A DNA stretch of 64,000 nucleotides from an uncultured Sphingomonadaceae bacterium. Its GTDB lineage: Bacteria; Pseudomonadota; Alphaproteobacteria; Sphingomonadales; Sphingomonadaceae. A model generated the notes under the pieces. That model saw only the letters and a list, made by a program, of their open reading frames with translations. It was not told where the DNA came from and did not search any database. Shown here in pieces: positions 1 through 9,777 of this stretch. The stretch spans positions 124,001 to 188,000 of the forward strand of contig CANMFE010000004.1 of assembly GCA_947497085.1 (NCBI GenBank). Direction: 5' to 3'. The first letter of the stretch is position 1; the number at the start of each line of letters is the position of its first letter. The translations under genes were made by a program, and so were the position numbers.

Positions 1-2
1 TC

Positions 3-290
3 GGCAGCGATGCAGAGGGCAGTAATTTGCGCGGGCTCGTCTTGCCTATAGACCGCTCCCCCCTATCTGTGGCATTGGGGCGGGAAAATGTGGTCCATCT
101 GGCAGTTACCGATCGCGCAGCGGCAACGCGTATGGGTAAAATCGCGATGCGTCTGGCACGTTATCGCGGCGGCAATGTCGATGAAGCCGGGTTTATGGCC
201 GGTATCATGGATAAAGAAGAGGGTGGTAACACCACTATAGGCGAGGGCCATGTGGTCTCCGCAATACAAGAAGAAGTAATGAAGGGCTAA
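3..290 (+). CDS. YlxR-like DUF448 RNA-binding protein, C-terminal part (5' end outside window)
   Basis: The reading frame is open from the first in-frame codon of the window and ends at a TAA just before infB, so the N-terminus is missing. The visible ~95 residues end in EEVMKG. The segment around DRSPLSVALGRENVVHLA resembles the C-terminal half of alphaproteobacterial DUF448/YlxR proteins, which carry an RNA-binding YlxR fold sometimes followed by an L7Ae-like part. The position nine bases before infB is where ylxR sits in the nusA-ylxR-infB operon, which supports the call more than the sequence does. A TTG at 27 could be misread as a start, but the frame continues upstream of it without a stop. 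A role in transcription or translation is family knowledge. Confidence 0.7.
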   Translation, partial: GSDAEGSNLRGLVLPIDRSPLSVALGRENVVHLAVTDRAAATRMGKIAMRLARYRGGNVDEAGFMAGIMDKEEGGNTTIGEGHVVSAIQEEVMKG

Positions 291-299
291 GTCTGTTCG

Positions 300-2837
300 A
301 TGAGTGATAAAGAGAAAAAAGAGTCAAAACCGGCACGCAAACCATTGGGTTTGAAGCGTTCGGTCGAGGCTGGAGAAGTCAAGCAGACGTTTAGCCATGG
401 CCGTACCAACAAGGTGGTGGTCGAGGTCAAGCGCCGCAAGCTGGTGGGCAAGCCCGGTGCGCAGGAAGCCGCGAAGAAAATCGATCCGGCTGCCCCGCCT
501 GTGCAAAAAGCACCTGAAAAACCGGCACCCGCACCCGCACCTAAGCCCAAGCCGAAAGTCGCGGACACACTGACCCGCCAGGAACGGCAGGAAAAGCTGC
601 TGCGTGAGGCCGAGGAAGCACGGTTGGCCGCGCTAGAAGAAACGCGCCGCCGCGAGATACAGAAAAAGAAGGAAAGCACGGCAGAAGAAAAACGCCGGGC
701 TGAAGAAAACAAGAAAGCCAGCGCTGAAGAGAAAAAAGCCGCTGAAGAAGCTGTCAAGCAGGCCGAGGCCGAAGTTGTGCAGAAAGAGGCAGAAGAGCAA
801 AAGGCGGCTGCAGACGCATCTGCTGCTGCAACAGGCGATAAAACGCCTGCGCCGCGTAAGTTTACACCCGTTGAGCGTCCGCCCCGGCCTGAAGCAAAGA
901 AACCGGCGTCCAAGCCATCGCGTTCACGCGGTGAACGCCGCCAGTCGGGCAAGCTGACTGTCACCAAGGCATTGTCACAGGGCGATGGCGGTGCCCGCGC
1001 TCGCTCGCTGGCTGCGCTGAAACGTGCGCGTGAGAAAGAAAAGCGCGCGCAGATGGCCGGCCAGCCACGCGAGGCGAAACCGAAACAGAGCCGCGAAGTG
1101 ATTGTGCCTGAAGCCATTACGGTGCAGGAACTGGCCAAGCGCATGGGTGAAAAGGGCGCGGATCTGGTCAAAGCTTTGTTCAACATGGATATGATGGTGA
1201 CGGTGAACCAGACGATTGATGCGGATACGGCGGAATTGCTGGTTGAAGAATTTGGCCATAAAATCAAGCGTGTATCCGATGATGATATCGAAATTGATGT
1301 TGAAACAGACGTTGATCCCGAAGATACGCTGAAACCGCGTCCTCCGGTCGTGACGATCATGGGACATGTCGACCACGGCAAGACTTCGCTGCTTGACGCC
1401 CTGCGCGGCACCGATGTGGTTACTGGCGAAGCTGGCGGTATTACCCAGCATATCGGCGCGTATCAGGTGAAGCGTAAAGATGGCAATGTCATCACTTTCC
1501 TGGATACGCCGGGACACGAAGCCTTTACTGAAATGCGCCTGCGCGGTGCCAATGTCACCGATATTGTCATACTGGTAGTGGCGGCTGATGATGGCCTGAT
1601 GCCGCAGACAATTGAGGCGATCAGTCATACCAAGGCCGCTGATGTGCCGATGATTGTCGCCATCAATAAAATCGACAAGGATGGCGCCAATCCGCAAAAA
1701 ATCCGCGAACGTCTTCTGGAACATGAAGTGATTGTGGAAGCGATGTCGGGTGATGTGCAGGATGTGGAAGTTTCCGCGCTTAAAGGTACCAACCTGGATG
1801 AACTGGTCGAAAAAATCATGCTGCAGGCGGAATTGCTTGAGCTGAAAGCTAACCCTGACCGTAATGCTGATGCCACGGTTATCGAGGCGAAGCTTGATAA
1901 AGGCCGCGGCCCGGTAGCGACAGTTCTGGTCAACCGCGGCACGCTGAAACGCGGTGACGTTTTTGTTGTCGGCGGTGAAAGCGGCAAGGTCCGCGCGCTG
2001 ATTGATGATAAGGGCCAGCAAATCAAGCAGGCGGGGCCTTCGGTTCCGGTAGAAGTGCTGGGCCTGTCTGGTGTACCGTCTTCGGGCGAGAAGCTCACTG
2101 TTGTCGAAAATGAACAGCGGGCCCGTGAAGTTGCTGAATACCGCAAACAAAAAGCGCTTGAACAACGTACCGCCACTGCGCCTGCATCGCTCGAAAACCT
2201 GTTTTCGGGTATCAGTGATAAAGCCATTGAATATCCCGTGCTTATCAAGGGTGATGTGCAGGGTTCGGTCGAGGCGATAGCCGGTTCTTTGAACAAGATT
2301 TCGAATGACGACATCAAGGTACGCGTGCTGCATTCAGGTGTGGGCGGCATTACCGAATCTGATGTGACGCTGGCCAAGGCATCGAACGCACCGATTATAG
2401 GCTTTAATGTACGTGCCAATGCCAAAGCGCGCGAGATTGCACAGCGCGAAGGCGTGCGCTTCAAATATTTCGATGTCATTTATGACCTAATCGAAGACAT
2501 CAAGGGCGAAATGGCGGGCGAACTGGGACCGGAGCGGATCGAAACCGTTGTTGGCCGCGCCGAAGTGAAAGAAGTCTTCCCTGCGGGCAAGAAAGACAAG
2601 GCCGCTGGTTTGCTTGTGCTCGATGGTGTTATCCAGAAAGGCCATCATGCGCGCCTTACCCGCGAAGATGTTATTGTTTCCAAGACAGTCATCGCTTCGC
2701 TGCGTCGTTTCAAGGACAATGTCGATGAAGTCCGCTCTGGCCTTGAATGCGGTGTTGTGCTGGAAGATACAAACGACATCAAGGCGGGCGATACACTCGA
2801 AGTCTTTGACGTGGAACTGAAAGAACGGGTGCTTTAA
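300..2837 (+). CDS. infB: Translation initiation factor IF-2
   Basis: An 845-residue translational GTPase that brings fMet-tRNA to the 30S subunit and promotes subunit joining. Residues 60-230 are a Lys/Ala/Glu/Pro-rich, probably unstructured or coiled-coil N-terminal region typical of long IF-2 forms. An IF2_N domain follows near residues 265-320. The G domain starts near residue 350 with the P-loop GHVDHGKTS (about 354-362), continues with DTPGHEAF, and has the guanine-specificity motif NKID near 456. Domains II-IV follow to the C-terminus (ELKERVL). The ATG lies nine bases after the ylxR stop and rbfA follows 21 bases downstream, so this is the classic nusA-infB operon. The long antisense frames in this gene are codon-bias shadows. 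Confidence 0.98.
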   Translation: MSDKEKKESKPARKPLGLKRSVEAGEVKQTFSHGRTNKVVVEVKRRKLVGKPGAQEAAKKIDPAAPPVQKAPEKPAPAPAPKPKPKVADTLTRQERQEKLLREAEEARLAALEETRRREIQKKKESTAEEKRRAEENKKASAEEKKAAEEAVKQAEAEVVQKEAEEQKAAADASAAATGDKTPAPRKFTPVERPPRPEAKKPASKPSRSRGERRQSGKLTVTKALSQGDGGARARSLAALKRAREKEKRAQMAGQPREAKPKQSREVIVPEAITVQELAKRMGEKGADLVKALFNMDMMVTVNQTIDADTAELLVEEFGHKIKRVSDDDIEIDVETDVDPEDTLKPRPPVVTIMGHVDHGKTSLLDALRGTDVVTGEAGGITQHIGAYQVKRKDGNVITFLDTPGHEAFTEMRLRGANVTDIVILVVAADDGLMPQTIEAISHTKAADVPMIVAINKIDKDGANPQKIRERLLEHEVIVEAMSGDVQDVEVSALKGTNLDELVEKIMLQAELLELKANPDRNADATVIEAKLDKGRGPVATVLVNRGTLKRGDVFVVGGESGKVRALIDDKGQQIKQAGPSVPVEVLGLSGVPSSGEKLTVVENEQRAREVAEYRKQKALEQRTATAPASLENLFSGISDKAIEYPVLIKGDVQGSVEAIAGSLNKISNDDIKVRVLHSGVGGITESDVTLAKASNAPIIGFNVRANAKAREIAQREGVRFKYFDVIYDLIEDIKGEMAGELGPERIETVVGRAEVKEVFPAGKKDKAAGLLVLDGVIQKGHHARLTREDVIVSKTVIASLRRFKDNVDEVRSGLECGVVLEDTNDIKAGDTLEVFDVELKERVL

Positions 2838-2858
2838 CGGCACCGCTTTTGAAGGCAT

Positions 2859-3251
2859 ATGGCAAAGCATAACGACACATCGCCCGAAGGTCGCTCGGTC
2901 CGCGTTTTGCGGGTGGGGGAACAGGTGCGCCATGTCCTGTCAGAAATCCTTCTGCGCGGCGATGTGCATGATGAAGTGCTGGCCGATGCGACTGTTTCGG
3001 TTACAGAAGTGCGTATGTCGCCGGATTTGCGCAATGCCACGGTCTTTATTAAACCGTTACTTGGTAAGGAAGAAGCCGCTGTTCTGAAAGCGCTGCGCAC
3101 CAACACCGCCTATCTGCAACGCGAAGTCGCGAAACGGATCAAGATGAAATATGCCGCCAAACTGAAATTCGTGGCGGACGAGAGTTTCGATGAAGGCGGG
3201 CATGTCGAAAACCTGCTGCGCGAACCCAAAGTGGCACGGGATCTGAAATGA
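2859..3251 (+). CDS. rbfA: 30S ribosome-binding factor RbfA
   Basis: A 130-residue protein that starts ~20 bases after infB. RbfA binds the 16S helix 1 region and helps late 30S maturation, especially in the cold. The sequence shows family features: an early [17 protein letters not shown] helix, the [17 protein letters not shown] strand and the [19 protein letters not shown] end. Length is normal for the family. Its last four bases (ATGA) overlap the start of the following secreted protein, so the two may be translationally coupled although they share no obvious function. In most relatives truB follows more directly; here four other genes lie between. Confidence 0.96.
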   Translation: MAKHNDTSPEGRSVRVLRVGEQVRHVLSEILLRGDVHDEVLADATVSVTEVRMSPDLRNATVFIKPLLGKEEAAVLKALRTNTAYLQREVAKRIKMKYAAKLKFVADESFDEGGHVENLLREPKVARDLK

Positions 3252-3994
3252 AGTTGAGATATTTCATCGCTCTAGCCATTCTTTGGATACCCTTAAGTCA
3301 AAATGCCTGGGCATATGATCGGGACCATTTACCCAAAGCAGAAATACCCGACATTCCAGACCGGGCACCTTCACTGGCCGGTTTCGCGCCCCATGGCTGG
3401 GTAGTTGAAAAACATGTTGAAGCAGATTTCAACAATGATGGCCTTACTGATCTCGGCATTGTAATCCGGCAAAATAGTGCGGAACTGATTGTTGGAGATC
3501 AAGATGCAACTGAATATGAACATTTCAATTCAAATCCCCGCACACTCATAGTGGCCATAAAGACAAAGGGTGGATATTTTCGGCGCGTTTCTTTGAATAA
3601 TGAAATTATCCCGCGCATCTATTCCCAAAATATCGACGATCCTTTCGATATGCTCTGGAATGTAAAAGACACACTACGGCTGCGGATTATATTTTGGACG
3701 GGTATGGGCACATGGTCAATGTTCAACCGCACATTTATATTCCGCTGGGATGATGAAGCCATGCGCCTGATCGGGTATGATGAGGCGCATGTACATCGCG
3801 GCACCGGCGACACAGAGGATATAAGTGTCAATTATCTGACTGGAAGAGAAAAAATCACAAACGGACACATATCGAACGATAATGATAAGGTCAGATGGAA
3901 AAGGCTTCCCAAAATGGGACCTATCCTGATGAAAAATATTGGCAATGGATATGAGTTTGACCCGCACACCGGAACGCAATATTCACCAAAATAA
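3248..3994 (+). CDS. Secreted protein of unknown function with an FG-GAP-like calcium motif
   Basis: A 248-residue protein with a clear Sec signal peptide: KLR, a hydrophobic stretch, then a likely cleavage near AWA-YD at residue 22. The mature part carries [14 protein letters not shown], a DxNxDGxxD calcium-loop pattern as found in FG-GAP/VCBS repeats, followed by beta-rich sequence with many aromatic residues. I recognise no enzyme family. The gene overlaps rbfA by four bases (ATGA), yet its composition is visibly more AT-rich than the translation genes around it, which suggests later insertion into the operon. A periplasmic or outer-surface location is likely. Function is unknown. Confidence 0.8.
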   Translation: MKLRYFIALAILWIPLSQNAWAYDRDHLPKAEIPDIPDRAPSLAGFAPHGWVVEKHVEADFNNDGLTDLGIVIRQNSAELIVGDQDATEYEHFNSNPRTLIVAIKTKGGYFRRVSLNNEIIPRIYSQNIDDPFDMLWNVKDTLRLRIIFWTGMGTWSMFNRTFIFRWDDEAMRLIGYDEAHVHRGTGDTEDISVNYLTGREKITNGHISNDNDKVRWKRLPKMGPILMKNIGNGYEFDPHTGTQYSPK

Positions 3995-4055
3995 AAAGAT
4001 ATCGGGCAATTGCATCTTTTGAATATGGAGCCGGACGGCTAAGGCTGAATAATAT

Positions 4056-4637
4056 ATGGCCAAACTCTATTTCTACTATGCCTCCATGAATGCGGGCAAA
4101 TCGACCACCCTGTTGCAGGCGGATTTTAATTACCGCGAGCGCGGCATGGAAACCATGCTTTGGACCGCAGCGCTAGACAACAGGTATGATACCGGTGTCA
4201 TAACCTCGCGTATCGGTTTGCAGGCAGATGCAAACCTGTTTGACCCCGACACTGACATGCTGACCGCTATTTCGGCGGAAAATGATACACGCAAACTCGC
4301 CTGTGTGCTGGTCGATGAGGCCCAGTTTCTCAGCAAAGAGCAGGTATTTGAGCTGGCCAATGTGTGCGACACGCTGGGTATTCCTGTATTGGCCTATGGC
4401 CTGCGCACCGATTTTCAGGCCGAACTCTTTCCAGGTAGCGCACAATTGCTGGCACTTGCCGATAGCCTGGTTGAATTAAAAGCCGTGTGTGAGTGCGGGC
4501 GCAAGTCAACCATGAACCTGCGTGTCGATGAAAATGGCAAGGCGGTAAAAGCGGGTGCGCAGACCGAAATTGGCGGCAATGACCGTTATGTCGCGCTGTG
4601 CCGCAAGCATTTTACCGAAGCGCTTAAAAATGAGTGA
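4056..4637 (+). CDS. tdk: Thymidine kinase (type II)
   Basis: A 193-residue cytosolic enzyme that phosphorylates thymidine to dTMP with ATP in nucleoside salvage. The P-loop ASMNAGKST sits at residues 8-16. The Walker B-like DEAQFL is near residue 88. Cysteines in CECGRKS and ALCRKHF fit the structural zinc site of type II thymidine kinases. Length is normal. The start ATG at 4056 precedes the P-loop at the usual distance. The gene end overlaps the start of the next gene by eight bases, so it is probably co-transcribed with the acetyltransferase. Confidence 0.97.
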   Translation: MAKLYFYYASMNAGKSTTLLQADFNYRERGMETMLWTAALDNRYDTGVITSRIGLQADANLFDPDTDMLTAISAENDTRKLACVLVDEAQFLSKEQVFELANVCDTLGIPVLAYGLRTDFQAELFPGSAQLLALADSLVELKAVCECGRKSTMNLRVDENGKAVKAGAQTEIGGNDRYVALCRKHFTEALKNE

Positions 4638-5172
4638 CACCCACCTTTTATCAGCCAGGCTCACCGAAGCCGATGTTACGATAGAACCGCTCGCGGAACG
4701 CCATCTGGATGACTTGCGGGCGGCCTGTGCAGAGGATCAGGAGATATGGGAAATCTATCCCGTATCCATGCTGGATGCGCATTTTGATGAGGCCATGAAA
4801 AGGTTTCACAGTACTGACAACTGGGTGCAGTTCGCTGTGATCTACCAGAATAGACTGGTTGGCATGTCCAACTACATCAACTCTGACGCAGTCAATGGCG
4901 TGGTGGAAATAGGTGGCACATATATTGCGCCTTCCGCGCGCGGCACTGGGTGCAACGATGCGATGAAACGGTTGATGATTAATCATGCCTTTGCGAATGG
5001 ATATCGGCGCATCGAATTTCGTGTCGATGGCCGGAACACACGTTCGCGCGCGGCTGTGCTGAAACTCGGTGCCACGCAGGAGGGCATATTGCGCAAGAAC
5101 CGTATTACCTGGACCGGTTATATTCGCGATACATATGTGTTTGGCCTTATGCAGGATGAATGGAACGGATAA
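4630..5172 (+). CDS. GNAT family N-acetyltransferase (RimJ/RimL-like)
   Basis: A 180-residue protein if begun at the ATG at 4630 ([11 protein letters not shown]), which overlaps tdk by eight bases. An upstream in-frame ATG inside tdk would add 25 residues that do not resemble the family. The pattern [22 protein letters not shown] contains the acetyl-CoA pyrophosphate loop (A-R-G-T-G), and [19 protein letters not shown] is the second half of the fold typical of RimJ/RimL-type enzymes. The substrate is unknown; relatives act on ribosomal protein N-termini, amino acids or antibiotics. The stop TAA overlaps the next start (TAATG). Confidence 0.85.
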   Translation: MSDTHLLSARLTEADVTIEPLAERHLDDLRAACAEDQEIWEIYPVSMLDAHFDEAMKRFHSTDNWVQFAVIYQNRLVGMSNYINSDAVNGVVEIGGTYIAPSARGTGCNDAMKRLMINHAFANGYRRIEFRVDGRNTRSRAAVLKLGATQEGILRKNRITWTGYIRDTYVFGLMQDEWNG

Positions 5173-5864
5173 TGGACGACGCAAACATCATTTATACGAT
5201 TGCGACATGGCTCATCCCTCTTATGCTGGCAATTGTGTTCCATGAAGTTGCGCACGGATGGGTCGCACGCTTTTATGGCGATCCGACCGCAGCCAGTCTG
5301 GGGCGGCTGACGCTGAACCCGATCAAGCATGTCGACCCGATCGGCACTATTGCGCTTCCTACCTTGCTGGCGGTGACGGGTGCACCAATATTCGGGTGGG
5401 CAAAACCTGTACCTGTTGTGCAAAGCCGGCTGCGCAATCCGCGCTGGCATATGATGGCTGTGGCTTTTGCGGGGCCGGGAATAAACCTGATTCTGGGGTT
5501 TTTTGCGGTGGCGGCGATGGCGCTGATGATAAACATCATGGGCGAAGGTGCGGATTTTGGCACGGTGAGCGGTTTTGTTTTCGATAATTTACGCAATTTC
5601 ATGATTATCAATATTTTTCTCGCGCTGTTCAACCTTTTGCCCGTACCGCCATTTGACGGATCGCATATTGTAGAGGGACTTTTGCCGCCGCCGCTTGCGG
5701 ACAAATATGCGTCCCTGCGCAAATACAGCCTGCCGATTCTGCTGCTGTTGCTGCTGGTCGTGCCGATGGTATTCCCTGAGGCGCGTATTATTGAACGCGT
5801 TGTCCTTCCGCCGGTGGTTTTTGTCATTAACTTCTATCTCGGAATATTTGGCCTGAATGTCTGA
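5172..5864 (+). CDS. Site-2 protease family (M50) intramembrane metalloprotease
   Basis: About 230 residues with several hydrophobic segments. The zinc-binding HEVAH motif is in the first membrane segment (near residue 20), and the later NLLPVPPFDGSHI supplies the second conserved element (an N-x-x-P-x-x-P-x-D-G pattern) holding the third metal ligand. This is the compact site-2 protease subgroup without PDZ domain that resembles Rv2869c/YwhC-type proteins. Such enzymes cut within membranes; the substrate here is unknown. I chose the ATG at 5172, which overlaps the preceding stop as TAATG; another ATG at 5160 would add four residues. The end overlaps truB by eight bases. Confidence 0.9.
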   Translation: MDDANIIYTIATWLIPLMLAIVFHEVAHGWVARFYGDPTAASLGRLTLNPIKHVDPIGTIALPTLLAVTGAPIFGWAKPVPVVQSRLRNPRWHMMAVAFAGPGINLILGFFAVAAMALMINIMGEGADFGTVSGFVFDNLRNFMIINIFLALFNLLPVPPFDGSHIVEGLLPPPLADKYASLRKYSLPILLLLLLVVPMVFPEARIIERVVLPPVVFVINFYLGIFGLNV

Positions 5865-6762
5865 TAAGCCGCGCATCAATGGCTGGATCATTCTCGACAA
5901 ACCGTTGGAACTGGGGTCGACTCAGGCCGTGGGCGCAGTGAAGCGCAATTTGCGTGAAGGCGGTTACCCGAAGACAAAGACCGGTCATGGCGGCACGCTT
6001 GATCCGTTGGCAACAGGGGTGTTACCGATTGCGCTGGGCGAGGCTACCAAGCTGGCCGGGCGGATGCTGGATGCCAGCAAGATATATGAATTCACGGTTG
6101 CTTTCGGGGAAGAAACAACAACGCTCGACGTTGAAGGTGAAGTAACGGAAATATCGGACGTGCGCCCATCACCTACTGCGATTGAAACGGTATTGCCCGA
6201 ATTTACAGGTCCGATTGAGCAGATCCCGCCTAAATACTCCGCTCTCAAGGTGGAAGGGAAGCGGGCCTATGATCTGGCGCGGGCGGGAGAAGATTTTGCG
6301 CTGAAAATGCGGACAGTGACGATCTATGCACTCAAAATCATCAGACATGAATCTACCGATAGCGTTACCCTTACAGCCCATGTGTCCAAGGGAACATATA
6401 TCCGCTCACTGGCGCGTGATATTGCGCGGAAACTCGGCACAGTGGGGCATGTCACCATGCTGCGCCGGGTAAAAGCCGGGCCTTTTACCCTCAGCCATGC
6501 GATTTCGCTGGACAAACTCAACCAAATTGGTAAAGGCGCACCCCTAGATGACATAATCTTGCCGATGAAGGCAGGGCTGGACGACATCCCGGCTCTTGAT
6601 CTTGATCCCGAACAGGCAAGGCGGCTCCGCATGGGGCAGGTCGATATCGGGATTGTCGCGGACGACGGGCAATATTGGGCGCGGGATGGGGAGGGCTCTC
6701 CGGTCGCGCTGATACGGCTTGAAAATGGTAGAACCATTATCGAACGCGGGTTTAATGTTTAA
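5857..6762 (+). CDS. truB: tRNA pseudouridine(55) synthase TruB
   Basis: A 301-residue enzyme that makes pseudouridine 55 in the T-loop of tRNAs. The opening NGWIILDKPLELGSTQAV and the catalytic motif GHGGTLDPLATGVLP, with the nucleophilic aspartate at about residue 49, are diagnostic. The motif GTYIRSLARDIARKLGT follows in the middle, and a PUA-like C-terminal part ends the protein. The ATG overlaps the preceding protease gene by eight bases. rpsO follows 22 bases downstream, restoring the truB-rpsO-pnp order. Confidence 0.97.
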   Translation: MSDKPRINGWIILDKPLELGSTQAVGAVKRNLREGGYPKTKTGHGGTLDPLATGVLPIALGEATKLAGRMLDASKIYEFTVAFGEETTTLDVEGEVTEISDVRPSPTAIETVLPEFTGPIEQIPPKYSALKVEGKRAYDLARAGEDFALKMRTVTIYALKIIRHESTDSVTLTAHVSKGTYIRSLARDIARKLGTVGHVTMLRRVKAGPFTLSHAISLDKLNQIGKGAPLDDIILPMKAGLDDIPALDLDPEQARRLRMGQVDIGIVADDGQYWARDGEGSPVALIRLENGRTIIERGFNV

Positions 6763-6784
6763 GATGTTCGAAGGAATGAATTAA

Positions 6785-7054
6785 ATGACTATTACTGCAG
6801 AACGCAAAGCAGAAGTGATCGCTGAACATGCACGTGAAAAAGGCGATACAGGCTCCCCCGAAGTACAGGTAGCAATCCTGACCGAACGGATCACGAACTT
6901 GACCGAGCACTTTAAAGGTCACCACAAAGACAATCACAGCCGCCGCGGCCTTTTGATGATGGTCAACAAGCGTCGTTCGCTGCTCGACTATCTTCGCAAG
7001 AAAGATGAAGGTCGTTATAATGACCTGATCGCGAAGCTGGGTCTTCGTAAGTGA
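6785..7054 (+). CDS. rpsO: 30S ribosomal protein uS15
   Basis: An 89-residue primary rRNA-binding protein of the 30S platform. [34 protein letters not shown] and LLDYLRKKD are strongly conserved S15 segments. Length is standard. The gene is followed by a GC-rich inverted repeat and then, 270 bases on, by pnp. In many bacteria S15 represses its own translation; whether that holds here cannot be judged. Confidence 0.98.
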   Translation: MTITAERKAEVIAEHAREKGDTGSPEVQVAILTERITNLTEHFKGHHKDNHSRRGLLMMVNKRRSLLDYLRKKDEGRYNDLIAKLGLRK

Positions 7055-7066
7055 CGCAATACGTTC

Positions 7067-7095
7067 GGCCCGCCATTGGCGGGCCGTTTACGTTT
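7067..7095 (+). terminator. Stem-loop after rpsO, possible terminator
   Basis: A perfect 8-bp stem GGCCCGCC / GGCGGGCC at 7067-7074 and 7078-7085 with a three-base loop, followed by a short T-rich tail broken by GACG. The tail is weak, so termination may be partial, or the hairpin may be a processing site between rpsO and pnp. Confidence 0.55.
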
Positions 7096-7097
7096 GC

Positions 7098-7170
7098 GTC
7101 ATCCCCGCGAAGGCGGGGATCCAGAGCTGCATAATATCATGCTGCTCTGGGCTCCGGATCAGGTCTGGAG
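7098..7170. repeat. Dispersed palindromic repeat (GTCATCCCCGCGAAGGCGGGG type)
   Basis: Begins with a perfect 8-bp hairpin (ATCCCCGC, loop GAAG, GCGGGGAT) followed by CCAGAGC. The outer part shows further complementarity (GATCCAGAGC against GCTCTGG and CCGGATC). Elements with this core are common as multi-copy intergenic repeats in sphingomonads and other proteobacteria; only one copy of this type is in the window. It occupies the rpsO-pnp gap, where a small open frame of 65 codons overlaps it but has no coding look. Confidence 0.6.
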
Positions 7171-7322
7171 CACAAAAGCAAAGCTGATGTCACACAATTC
7201 GGTATGGCATGGCTTTATCAACGGAGCCACAAAGGCGCTCCAACCGATCCGGGCCGGACAGCCCGGAAAATGAAGACAGACCGCTGCAATAGGGCGTGCG
7301 GGACTGAATAGGAAAAAATCAT

Positions 7323-9626
7323 ATGTTTGATGTAAAGAAAGTAGAAATGGAGTGGGGCGGAAAGACCCTCACTCTGGAAACGGGCCGTATTGCCCGTCAG
7401 GCCGATGGTGCGGTACTCGCAACGCTCGGTGAAACAGTGGTGCTGTGCGCAGTGACCGCTGCCAAATCGGTACGTGAAGGACAGGACTTCTTCCCGCTCA
7501 CCGTACATTATCAGGAAAAATTCTCTGCTGCCGGACGTATTCCCGGCGGCTTTTTCAAGCGCGAAGGCCGTGCGACCGAGAAAGAAACGCTGACATCGCG
7601 TTTGATCGACCGTCCATGCCGCCCGCTTTTTCCCGAAGGTTTCTATAACGAAATCAACGTAATCGCACAAGTTCTAAGCTATGATGGCGAGAACGAGCCC
7701 GACATTCTTGCGATGGTTGCAGCATCAGCTGCGCTGACCATTTCCGGCGTGCCTTTCATGGGCCCGATCGGCGCGGCACGCGTCGGTTATAAAGACGGCG
7801 AATATCAGCTGAACCCGAATATGGAAGCTGTAGCTGAAGGCGAGCTTGATCTGGTTGTTGCCGCAACACAGGACGCCGTGATGATGGTGGAATCGGAAGC
7901 GAAAGAACTTTCCGAAGACATCATGCTGGGCGCTGTCCAGTTTGCGCATGAAGAATCGAAAAAGGTCGCTGGCCTGATTATCGACCTGGCTGAGCAGGCT
8001 GCGAAAGATCCATGGGAACTGGCTTCCGCAGATGATAACAGCGCGATGAAAGAAGAGCTGCGCGCCCTGGTTGGTGACGATATCGCTGCCGCATATAAGC
8101 TGACTGACAAATCGGCCCGCTCCGACGCCCTGAACGCCGCGCGCGACAAGGCGAAAGAGAAATATGCCGAGGAAGAAGGCCAGGTACAGATGACCGCTGG
8201 CAAGCTTGTCAAAAAGCTGGAAGCGGAAATCGTGCGCGGTGCGATCATCAAGGACGGCACACGTATTGATGGCCGTAAGCTCGACCAGGTACGTCCGATT
8301 GAGGCTATGGTTGGCCTGCTGCCACGCACACACGGCTCTGCCCTGTTCACACGCGGTGAAACACAGGCGATTGTGACCACAACGCTTGGTACGAAAGATG
8401 CCGAACAGATGATCGATGGCCTGGAAGGGCTTAGCTACAGCAACTTCATGCTGCACTATAACTTCCCGCCATATTCGGTCGGTGAAGTGGGTCGTTTCGG
8501 CTTCACTAGCCGCCGCGAAACCGGTCACGGCAAACTGGCATTCCGCGCCCTGCGCCCGGTGTTGCCGACAGTCGAAGACTTCCCGTACACAATCCGCGTT
8601 CTGTCTGACATTACCGAATCGAACGGTTCATCTTCAATGGCAACCGTTTGCGGTGGTTCATTGGCAATGATGGACGCAGGTGTTCCTCTGGCACGTCCGG
8701 TTTCGGGCATTGCCATGGGTCTTATCCTTGAAGGTGAGGATTTCGCGGTTCTGTCCGACATTCTGGGTGATGAAGATCATCTGGGTGATATGGACTTTAA
8801 AGTGGCGGGTACCGAAAAAGGTATCACATCGCTGCAAATGGACATTAAAGTTGCAGGTATCACGAAGGAAATCATGCAGACTGCTCTTGAGCAGGCAAAT
8901 GGTGGCCGCGCGCATATCCTGGGCGAAATGTCGAAAGCGCTTTCGTCTGTCCGTACCGAAATGTCAGAACACGCACCGCGTATCGAAACAATGCAGATCA
9001 ACAAAGAGAAGATCCGCGACGTTATCGGTACAGGCGGTAAGGTTATCCGTGAAATCGTCGCGGAAACCGGCGCGAAAGTCGATATTGATGATGAAGGCCT
9101 GATCAAGGTTTCTTCTTCTGACAAATCACAAATTGAAGCGGCGCTGAAATGGATTGAAGGCATTGTTGAAGAAGCCGAAGTTGGCAAGATTTATGATGGT
9201 AAAGTTGTGAATCTGGTTGATTTTGGCGCGTTCGTGAACTTCATGGGCGGCAAAGACGGTCTGGTCCACGTGTCCGAAATCAAGAATGAGCGTGTCGAGA
9301 AAGTTTCCGACGAACTGTCCGAAGGTCAGGAAGTCAAAGTGAAAGTTCTCGAAATTGACCAGCGCGGCAAAGTCCGCTTGTCGATGCGGGTTGTTGATCA
9401 GGAAACCGGCGAAGAGCTGGAAGATACACGTCCTCCGCGTGAAAACAAGCGTGGCGGTGGTGATCGTGGTCGTGGCCGTGGTCCCAGAAGAGATGGGGCA
9501 GGCCGTGATGGCGATGGTGGCCGTGGTCGCGGCGGCGGCCGTGGTCGTAGCCGCAGTGATGATGGCGGCAATAAAGAGGGCAGCGATGCCCCATTGCCCG
9601 ATTTCATCACGGGCGATGACGATTAA
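7323..9626 (+). CDS. pnp: Polyribonucleotide nucleotidyltransferase (PNPase) with RG-rich tail
   Basis: A 767-residue phosphorolytic 3'-5' exoribonuclease, core of RNA degradation complexes. Two RNase PH domains ([20 protein letters not shown] at the start; [20 protein letters not shown] near residue 314) flank the all-helical linker. The KH domain ([20 protein letters not shown]) begins near residue 558 and the S1 domain ([20 protein letters not shown]) near 620. After about residue 703 comes an Arg/Gly-rich low-complexity tail of roughly 65 residues ending in an acidic [10 protein letters not shown], which makes the protein longer than the usual ~700. AGGA eight bases before the ATG serves as ribosome-binding site. 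Confidence 0.98.
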   Translation: MFDVKKVEMEWGGKTLTLETGRIARQADGAVLATLGETVVLCAVTAAKSVREGQDFFPLTVHYQEKFSAAGRIPGGFFKREGRATEKETLTSRLIDRPCRPLFPEGFYNEINVIAQVLSYDGENEPDILAMVAASAALTISGVPFMGPIGAARVGYKDGEYQLNPNMEAVAEGELDLVVAATQDAVMMVESEAKELSEDIMLGAVQFAHEESKKVAGLIIDLAEQAAKDPWELASADDNSAMKEELRALVGDDIAAAYKLTDKSARSDALNAARDKAKEKYAEEEGQVQMTAGKLVKKLEAEIVRGAIIKDGTRIDGRKLDQVRPIEAMVGLLPRTHGSALFTRGETQAIVTTTLGTKDAEQMIDGLEGLSYSNFMLHYNFPPYSVGEVGRFGFTSRRETGHGKLAFRALRPVLPTVEDFPYTIRVLSDITESNGSSSMATVCGGSLAMMDAGVPLARPVSGIAMGLILEGEDFAVLSDILGDEDHLGDMDFKVAGTEKGITSLQMDIKVAGITKEIMQTALEQANGGRAHILGEMSKALSSVRTEMSEHAPRIETMQINKEKIRDVIGTGGKVIREIVAETGAKVDIDDEGLIKVSSSDKSQIEAALKWIEGIVEEAEVGKIYDGKVVNLVDFGAFVNFMGGKDGLVHVSEIKNERVEKVSDELSEGQEVKVKVLEIDQRGKVRLSMRVVDQETGEELEDTRPPRENKRGGGDRGRGRGPRRDGAGRDGDGGRGRGGGRGRSRSDDGGNKEGSDAPLPDFITGDDD

Positions 9627-9673
9627 TCATTGCAAACCAAATTAATCTGCCAGTCATTTGGCGGATATTAAGA

Positions 9674-9702
9674 GGGTCCGGCAATCATGCTGGGCCCTTT
9701 TT
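9674..9702 (+). terminator. Rho-independent terminator after pnp
   Basis: A 10-bp stem with two G-T pairs, GGGTCCGGCA (9674-9683) against TGCTGGGCCC (9688-9697), loop ATCA, followed by TTTTT. It lies 48 bases after the pnp stop and before the bamD leader. Confidence 0.85.
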
Positions 9703-9777
9703 GTTTGTGCTGGGTTGCCGCATAGTTTTTTCTATATTCACTTGGCCTCGCGCGCCTTTGCCGATAGAAGGATATCC

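Noticed and set aside
975..2333. A 452-codon open frame antisense to infB, and a second of 284 codons at 1625-2479
   Set aside because: Both lie inside the strongly conserved infB gene, have His/Arg/Phe-rich translations without any domain, and are explained by codon bias of the sense strand.
7076..7273. A 65-codon frame between rpsO and pnp
   Set aside because: It overlaps the palindromic repeat and has no ribosome-binding site or family resemblance.
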